From Rhizorhapis suberifaciens (GTDB lineage Bacteria > Pseudomonadota > Alphaproteobacteria > Sphingomonadales > Sphingomonadaceae), in the NCBI RefSeq assembly GCF_014200045.1, contig NZ_JACHOV010000006.1, positions 62,001 through 126,000 of the forward strand: a stretch of 64,000 nucleotides of DNA. Direction: 5' to 3'. Positions 59,517-64,000 of this stretch are shown piece after piece. Numbering within the stretch: the stretch's first letter is position 1; each line of letters starts with the position of its first letter. Under the pieces are notes generated by a model. The model was not told the origin of the DNA and searched no databases. It saw nothing but the letters and a program-made list of their open reading frames with translations. A program made the translations under genes and the position numbers.

Positions 59517-60395
59517 ATGCGGGTGAGCGACAATAAACCCCTGAGTTTTCAAGACCTGATCCTCACCCTCCATGCCTATTGGAGCAAACAGGGCTGTGTG
59601 ATTCTGCAACCCTATGACATGCGCGTCGGCGCCGGGACCTTCCATCCCGCGACTACTTTGCGCGCGCTGGGCCCTGATCGCTGGAACTGCGCCTATGTGC
59701 AGCCAAGCCGCCGTCCGACCGATGGACGCTATGGCGAAAATCCCAATCGGCTTCAGCATTATTACCAATATCAGGTGATCATGAAGCCATCGCCGCCGGA
59801 TCTGCAGCAACTCTATCTGGGCAGCCTGGCGGAAATCGGCATCGACCCGCTGCTGCACGATATACGCTTTGTCGAGGATGACTGGGAAAGCCCGACGCTT
59901 GGTGCCTGGGGTCTGGGCTGGGAAGTCTGGTGCGACGGCATGGAAGTGACGCAGTTCACCTATTTTCAGCAAATGGGCGGCTTTGATTGCAAGCCCGTAG
60001 CGGGCGAACTTACCTACGGCCTTGAACGCCTCGCCATGTATATTCAGGGCGTCGACAGCGTCTATGACCTGCGGTTCAACGATCAAGGCGTCACCTATGG
60101 TGAAGTTTTCCTGGAGAATGAGAAGCAGTTCTCCAAATGGAATTTCGAGATCGCGGACACTGAAAAGCTGTTCCAATGGTTCCGCGATGCCGAAGCTGAG
60201 TGCAAGAACTGCATCGCGCAGGAATTGCCGCTACCCGCCTATGACCAGGCCATCGAAGCCAGTCATATTTTCAACCTGCTGCAAGCGCGCGGCGTCATCT
60301 CCGTTGCCGAACGCGCCGCCTATATGGGCCGCGTCCGCGATCTTGCCAAAGGCAGTTGCGAGGCATGGATGCAGAAGAACGGGTGGGCGGAATGA
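59517..60395 (+). CDS. glyQ: Glycyl-tRNA synthetase alpha subunit
   Basis: A 292-residue catalytic subunit of the alpha2beta2 glycyl-tRNA synthetase. Class II motifs are [19 protein letters not shown], the motif-2 region [23 protein letters not shown] and [12 protein letters not shown] (motif 3). ATG 59517 or GTG 59523 can be the start; the family N terminus begins near [11 protein letters not shown]. The stop overlaps the start of the DUF559 gene (ATGA), so an unrelated gene has been placed between glyQ and glyS. Confidence 0.96.
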   Translation: MRVSDNKPLSFQDLILTLHAYWSKQGCVILQPYDMRVGAGTFHPATTLRALGPDRWNCAYVQPSRRPTDGRYGENPNRLQHYYQYQVIMKPSPPDLQQLYLGSLAEIGIDPLLHDIRFVEDDWESPTLGAWGLGWEVWCDGMEVTQFTYFQQMGGFDCKPVAGELTYGLERLAMYIQGVDSVYDLRFNDQGVTYGEVFLENEKQFSKWNFEIADTEKLFQWFRDAEAECKNCIAQELPLPAYDQAIEASHIFNLLQARGVISVAERAAYMGRVRDLAKGSCEAWMQKNGWAE

Positions 60396-60877
60396 TGGGA
60401 GCCGAAGTTCCTCCCCGGAACGGGGAGGGGGACCATGCAAAGCATGGTGGAGGGGGCTCGCCTCCCCTGCGTCGCCCCGAAACCTACACAGCCCGTAAAC
60501 TCCGCCGGGAAATGAGCCTGCCCGAAGTGCTACTCTGGCAGCGCTTGCGGGCTAGCCAGCTCGGGATAAAATTTCGCCGCCAGCACCCCACCGGCAGCTA
60601 TATAGCCGATTTCTATTGCAGCCCTGTGCGTCTGGTGATCGAGGTGGATGGTGAAGCACATAATATGGGGGGTCGGCCGGCGCGAGACGCCTCCCGCGAC
60701 CTTTTTCTGAATGAGAACGGGTATAAGGTGCTGCGATTTGCCGCTTCCGATATTTTGAAGAATATGGATGCGGTCGTTGCGGCCATCGCAACGTTTGCCG
60801 CCAGCCCCCTCCACCACCAGCCTGCGACTGGCGGTCCCCCTCCCCGTGCCCGGGGAGGAGAATTAAGTCATGACTGA
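60392..60877 (+). CDS. DUF559 (Vsr-fold) endonuclease-like protein
   Basis: A protein of about 161 residues between glyQ and glyS. The core (about 34-132) is DUF559: [45 protein letters not shown] with the candidate catalytic Asp and Glu, then [18 protein letters not shown]. The fold is that of very short patch repair nucleases, with unknown substrate for this family. The first ~30 residues (GGGGSPP-rich) and last ~25 ([19 protein letters not shown]) are read from the palindromic arms that bracket the core. The start overlaps the glyQ stop and its end overlaps the glyS start. Confidence 0.85.
   Translation: MMGAEVPPRNGEGDHAKHGGGGSPPLRRPETYTARKLRREMSLPEVLLWQRLRASQLGIKFRRQHPTGSYIADFYCSPVRLVIEVDGEAHNMGGRPARDASRDLFLNENGYKVLRFAASDILKNMDAVVAAIATFAASPLHHQPATGGPPPRARGGELSHD
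60409..60460. repeat. Left arm of palindromic element around DUF559
   Basis: TCCTCCCC...GGGGAGGGGGACC, the small palindrome CCATGC-AAA-GCATGG, then TGGAGGGGGCTCG. It is nearly identical to the left arm inside glyS (62004-62057). It codes for the Gly-rich start of the DUF559 protein. Confidence 0.9.
60803..60860. repeat. Right arm of palindromic element around DUF559
   Basis: AGCCCCCTCCACCACCAGCC, then CTGGCGGTCCCCCTCCCC and CCCGGGGAGGAG. It is nearly identical to the right arm inside glyS (62097-62152). The final GGGGAGGAG lies nine bases before the glyS ATG and can be its ribosome binding site. Confidence 0.9.
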
Positions 60878-63194
60878 CTTCCTCCTCGAACTCCTTTCGG
60901 AAGAAATCCCCGCCCGCATGCAGGCCAAGGCGTCGGAAGACCTTGCCCGTATGTTTACGGAGAAACTGGCCGAGGCGGGCCTGAAGGCCGAGCGGCTGAC
61001 GAGCTATGTCACGCCGCGCCGCCTTGCGCTGATCGCTCACGACCTTCCGCTTCAGACCGAAGGGGTGACCGAAGAACGCAAAGGCCCTCGCGCTGACGCC
61101 CCGGCGCAGGCGCTCGAAGGCTTTCTCCGCTCCACCGGCCTTACCCGTGACCAACTTGTCATGCGTGAGGATAATAAGGGCAACGCGATCCTTTTCGCTG
61201 TGATAGAAAAGCCCGGTCGCCAAACGGCGGACGTGATTGCGGAAATCATACCGGCGATCATCCGGGCCTTTCCCTGGCCAAAATCGATGCGCTGGGGCAA
61301 ATCGAGCCAGACCACCGAAAGCCTCCGCTGGGTCCGCCCGCTGCAAGGCATCGTCGCGCTGCTGGGCGACAATGTGGTGGACTGCCAGATCGACGGCATC
61401 CGTTCGGGCAACGCCACGGTTGGTCACCGCTTCCATCATCCGGGCCAGATCACCATCGGCAATGCGGGCGATTATGCGGAAAAGCTGCGTCTGTGCCATG
61501 TAATCGTGGATCAGAAGGAGCGCCAGCAACTTATTGAAGAAAAGGCGAAATCAGCCGCGGAAGTCGCTGGCCTGACGCTGGTCGAGGACAAGGGGCTGGT
61601 CGCGGAGAATGCAGGCCTTACTGAGTGGCCAATCCCGTTGCTCGGCCATTTCGACCCTGCTTTCCTTGAGGTTCCGCCCGAGGTGATCCAGCTCACCATG
61701 CGCACCAACCAGAAATATTTCGCGGTTCAGGATGCGAACGGCAAGCTTGCGCCCGCCTTCATCTGCACGGCAAACATCGACGCGCATGACGGCGGCAAAG
61801 CGATTGTCGCGGGCAACCAGAAAGTGTTGGCGGCCCGCCTCTCCGACGCTCGTTTCTTCTGGGAACAGGACCGGAAGACGAGGCTTGAGGAGCATGCGAA
61901 GAAGCTCGACCGCATCGTCTTCCACGAAAAACTGGGCACGGTAGCCGACAAGGTCGACCGCGTGGCGAAGCTGGCGAGATGGCTGGTCGAAGAGGGGATC
62001 ATATCCTCCCCGGCACGGGGAGGGGGACCATCGCGTAGCGATGGTGGAGGGGGCTCGGCTCTCAATGCGCCCTCAGAAACCGCCGCGCCTGCCGAAAGCC
62101 CCCTCCACCCCCAGCCTTTGGCTGGCGGTCCCCCTCCCCATAGCGGGGAGGAACTCGCCGACCTCGCCGAACAGGCCGCCTACCTCTGCAAGGCCGACCT
62201 CGTCACCGAAATGGTCGGGGAATTCCCGGAACTTCAAGGCCTTATGGGCGGCTATTACGCCCGCGCCGAAGGCCTGCCGGAGGAAGTCGCCAACGCCATC
62301 CGCGACCATTACAAGCCGGTCGGGCAGGGCGATGACGTCCCCACCGATCCGGTTACGGTGGCGGTGAGTCTGGCGGATAAGTTGGATACGTTGGTCGGAT
62401 TTTTTGCTGCTGACATGCTGCCAACCGGCTCAAAAGATCCCTTCGCTCTGCGGCGAGCGATGCTTGGTGTGCAAAGCTTAACCGAGAAATCGGGCCTGCG
62501 CTTTTCCTTGGGTGCTGTGGTCGCTCAAGCGCTCGATAATCTCGCTTCTAAGAATGAGGAAGGAGAGCGATGGATTTGGGGCTATCGCGATCTGACGCAA
62601 GAAGAACGGCAGAAAGTTAAGGCTAGTGCAAATGGGGTGAGTTGGGCTCCACAGACTGAAGTGAATGTAGTGAAGACGGTCTCCCTTTTAGGCGACTTCT
62701 TCGCCGACCGCCTCAAGGTCCAGCAACGCGAGGCAGGTGTCCGCCACGACCTCATCGACGCCGTTTTCGCCCTCGGCGGAGAGGACGACCTCGTCCGCCT
62801 GCTCGCCCGCGTAAAGGCGCTGCAATCCTTTATCGCCACGGAGGATGGTGCGAACCTCCTCATCGGCTATCGTCGCGCCGCGAATATCCTGAAAAAGGAA
62901 CAGTTTGACGGCTCACCCGCAATTTCCCTTTCCTATGACCCGGAAAATGAAGAAGCTGCCCTCATCGCCGCGCTGGACGTGGCGGAACCTAGGGCGGCGG
63001 ATGCGGTTAGTGCGGAGGATTTTGAAGGCGCGATGTCGGCGCTCGCTTCGCTGCGTGCGCCCATTGACGCCTTCTTTGACAAGGTGACGGTGAATGATGC
63101 CGATCCGGCAAAGCGGACGGCAAGGCTCGGCCTCCTCATGCGTGTTCGTAATGCCGTGCATGAAGTGGCTGATTTTTCTAGAATTGAGGGTTGA
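60870..63194 (+). CDS. glyS: Glycyl-tRNA synthetase beta subunit, with in-frame repeat insertion
   Basis: A 774-residue tRNA-binding subunit. It begins [18 protein letters not shown], with FPWPKSMRWG, GHRFHHPG, FLEVPPEVIQLTMRTNQKYFAV, ARLSDARFFWEQD, the HD-like part KADLVTEMVGEFPELQGLMGGYYA and the anticodon-binding C terminus (ERLKVQ-like DRLKVQQREAGVRHDLIDAVFALG). Residues about 379-428, rich in Ser, Pro and Gly (SSPARGGGPSRSDGGGG and on), are encoded by a complete palindromic element with no stop codon and no frame change. The insertion lies in a surface-type loop before the conserved AYLCKADLVTEMV stretch, so function is probably kept. Confidence 0.95.
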   Translation: MTDFLLELLSEEIPARMQAKASEDLARMFTEKLAEAGLKAERLTSYVTPRRLALIAHDLPLQTEGVTEERKGPRADAPAQALEGFLRSTGLTRDQLVMREDNKGNAILFAVIEKPGRQTADVIAEIIPAIIRAFPWPKSMRWGKSSQTTESLRWVRPLQGIVALLGDNVVDCQIDGIRSGNATVGHRFHHPGQITIGNAGDYAEKLRLCHVIVDQKERQQLIEEKAKSAAEVAGLTLVEDKGLVAENAGLTEWPIPLLGHFDPAFLEVPPEVIQLTMRTNQKYFAVQDANGKLAPAFICTANIDAHDGGKAIVAGNQKVLAARLSDARFFWEQDRKTRLEEHAKKLDRIVFHEKLGTVADKVDRVAKLARWLVEEGIISSPARGGGPSRSDGGGGSALNAPSETAAPAESPLHPQPLAGGPPPHSGEELADLAEQAAYLCKADLVTEMVGEFPELQGLMGGYYARAEGLPEEVANAIRDHYKPVGQGDDVPTDPVTVAVSLADKLDTLVGFFAADMLPTGSKDPFALRRAMLGVQSLTEKSGLRFSLGAVVAQALDNLASKNEEGERWIWGYRDLTQEERQKVKASANGVSWAPQTEVNVVKTVSLLGDFFADRLKVQQREAGVRHDLIDAVFALGGEDDLVRLLARVKALQSFIATEDGANLLIGYRRAANILKKEQFDGSPAISLSYDPENEEAALIAALDVAEPRAADAVSAEDFEGAMSALASLRAPIDAFFDKVTVNDADPAKRTARLGLLMRVRNAVHEVADFSRIEG
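62004..62152. repeat. Palindromic element inserted in frame inside glyS
   Basis: Left arm 62004-62057 (TCCTCCCC...GGGGAGGGGGACC, CCATCGC-GTA-GCGATGG, TGGAGGGGGCTCG), a 39-base middle, and right arm 62097-62152 (AGCCCCCTCCACC...CTGGCGGTCCCCCTCCCC-ATAG-CGGGGAGGA). Both arms match those bracketing the DUF559 gene 1.3 kb upstream. About 150 bases, so the reading frame is kept. Confidence 0.9.
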
Positions 63195-63287
63195 TTGGCG
63201 GCCAAGTCAGGTCCACGCAAATCGACCCAGCAACGGCGTGAACTTCGGGGCAAAAGCCCGATCATCAGTGCAGGATGAAAGAGAAGA

Positions 63288-64000
63288 ATGACTAAATATG
63301 TGTACCGGTTCGGCGGCGACGTTTCCGACGGGGGCAATGGCGACAAGAACTTGCTCGGCGGCAAGGGCGCCAATCTGGACGGCATGGCCTCCATCGGCCT
63401 GCCGGTCCCTCCAGGCTTCACGATCACGACCGAAATGTGCACCCGCTATTATGAAGATGGCGAGACCTATCCCGATAGCCTGCACGAAGAAGTAAGAAAT
63501 GGCATCGCGCATATCGAAGGCGTCACCGGCAAGCGCTTTGGCGACCCCACCGACCCGCTGCTCGTCTCGGTCCGCTCCGGCGCGCGCGTTTCAATGCCAG
63601 GCATGATGGACACCGTCCTCAACCTTGGCCTCAACGACGTAACCGTGCAGGGCCTGGCCTCGGCCTCGGGCGATGAACGCTTCGCCTGGGACAGTTACCG
63701 TCGCTTCATCCAGATGTATTCGGATGTCGTCCTTGGCCTCGACCATGGAGCCTTTGAAGAGGCTCTGGAAATCGCCAAGGAAAATAATGGCTTCACGCTC
63801 GATACAGAGATGGGGGCTGAACATTGGAAGGCGCTCGTTTCAGAATATAAGGCGATTGTGGCCGATCAGTGGGACAAGCCTTTCCCGCAGGATGTGAATG
63901 ATCAGCTTTGGGGCGCGATCAGCGCCGTGTTCGGCAGTTGGCAGGCCGACCGAGCCAAGGTGTATCGTCGTTTGAACAATATCCCCGGCGATTGGGGCAC
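63288..64000 (+). CDS. ppdK: Pyruvate, phosphate dikinase, N-terminal part (runs off the window)
   Basis: The first 237 codons of a PPDK, which interconverts pyruvate and phosphoenolpyruvate with ATP and phosphate. It begins MTKYVYRFGGDVSDGG, followed by KNLLGGKGANLDGM and GLPVPPGFTITTE of the ATP-grasp-like domain, then SVRSGARVSMPGMMDTVLNLGLND (short RSGARVSMPGMMDTVLNLG). The frame is open to the window end, so the swivelling His and PEP domains are not visible. AAAGAG lies just before ATG 63288. The 93 bases after glyS include a CGGGGC-AAAA-GCCCG hairpin, which could end the glyS transcript. Confidence 0.96.
   Translation, partial: MTKYVYRFGGDVSDGGNGDKNLLGGKGANLDGMASIGLPVPPGFTITTEMCTRYYEDGETYPDSLHEEVRNGIAHIEGVTGKRFGDPTDPLLVSVRSGARVSMPGMMDTVLNLGLNDVTVQGLASASGDERFAWDSYRRFIQMYSDVVLGLDHGAFEEALEIAKENNGFTLDTEMGAEHWKALVSEYKAIVADQWDKPFPQDVNDQLWGAISAVFGSWQADRAKVYRRLNNIPGDWG

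Overview
The window reads as the chromosome of an alphaproteobacterium of the order Sphingomonadales, most likely Sphingobium or a close relative. The grounds are the high GC content, the gene orders mreBCD-mrdA-rodA, tkt-gap-pgk-fba and nuoA-N-birA-coaX-rnj, the small alphaproteobacterial families DUF2842 and DUF1467, the 6S RNA position between zapA and the 5-formyl-THF cyclo-ligase gene, and the many GC-rich palindromic repeats typical of these genomes. The assignment rests on gene content only; no 16S rRNA is present.

Positions 1-17280 are an accessory island. It opens with the 3' part of a P4-type tyrosine integrase, then an AlpA-like regulator, a P4/D5-type helicase whose 3' end carries one arm of a perfect 15-bp inverted repeat, several small unknown genes, an XRE regulator and a DUF5818-like gene. 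It then holds one tightly packed co-directional block (5582-17187): a type III restriction-like helicase-nuclease, a probable second PD-(D/E)XK protein, a beta-class DNA methyltransferase, an unknown protein, a UvrD-type helicase with a RelE/ParE-like N-terminal domain, and an AlbA_2 (Schlafen-like) protein. The block looks like an anti-phage locus that is larger than, and ordered differently from, a classical two-gene type III restriction-modification system. A tRNA-Lys gene whose 3' end faces the island closes it on the right.

From 17281 onward the content is core chromosome. Cell shape: rodA, mrdA, mreD, mreC and mreB on the minus strand, then mutL and a PerM/AI-2E-type permease. A tRNA-Asp gene precedes a minus-strand cluster (a ZauP-like protein, zapA, 6S RNA, 5-formyl-THF cyclo-ligase, DUF2842). 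Central carbon metabolism follows (tkt, gap, pgk, class I fba), then DUF72 and thiE with interlocked starts, efp and an inositol-monophosphatase-family gene. Complex I (nuoA-N, 36431-51616) is complete, with an unknown exported-protein gene between nuoH and nuoI and two palindromic repeat elements at the nuoE/F and nuoG/H junctions. birA, coaX, an RNase J gene and DUF1467 follow in the same direction. A minus-strand group (MaoC-like, ychF, pth, rplY, TraB/GumN) precedes glyQ-DUF559-glyS and the start of ppdK.

The most unusual structures are (a) the multi-gene restriction-like operon in the island, and (b) a family of about 150-bp paired-arm palindromic elements. One copy of that family lies in frame inside glyS, another pair of arms brackets a DUF559 (Vsr-fold) nuclease gene between glyQ and glyS, and others sit directly in front of suhB, nuoF and nuoH, where their GGAGG-rich ends can serve as ribosome binding sites.
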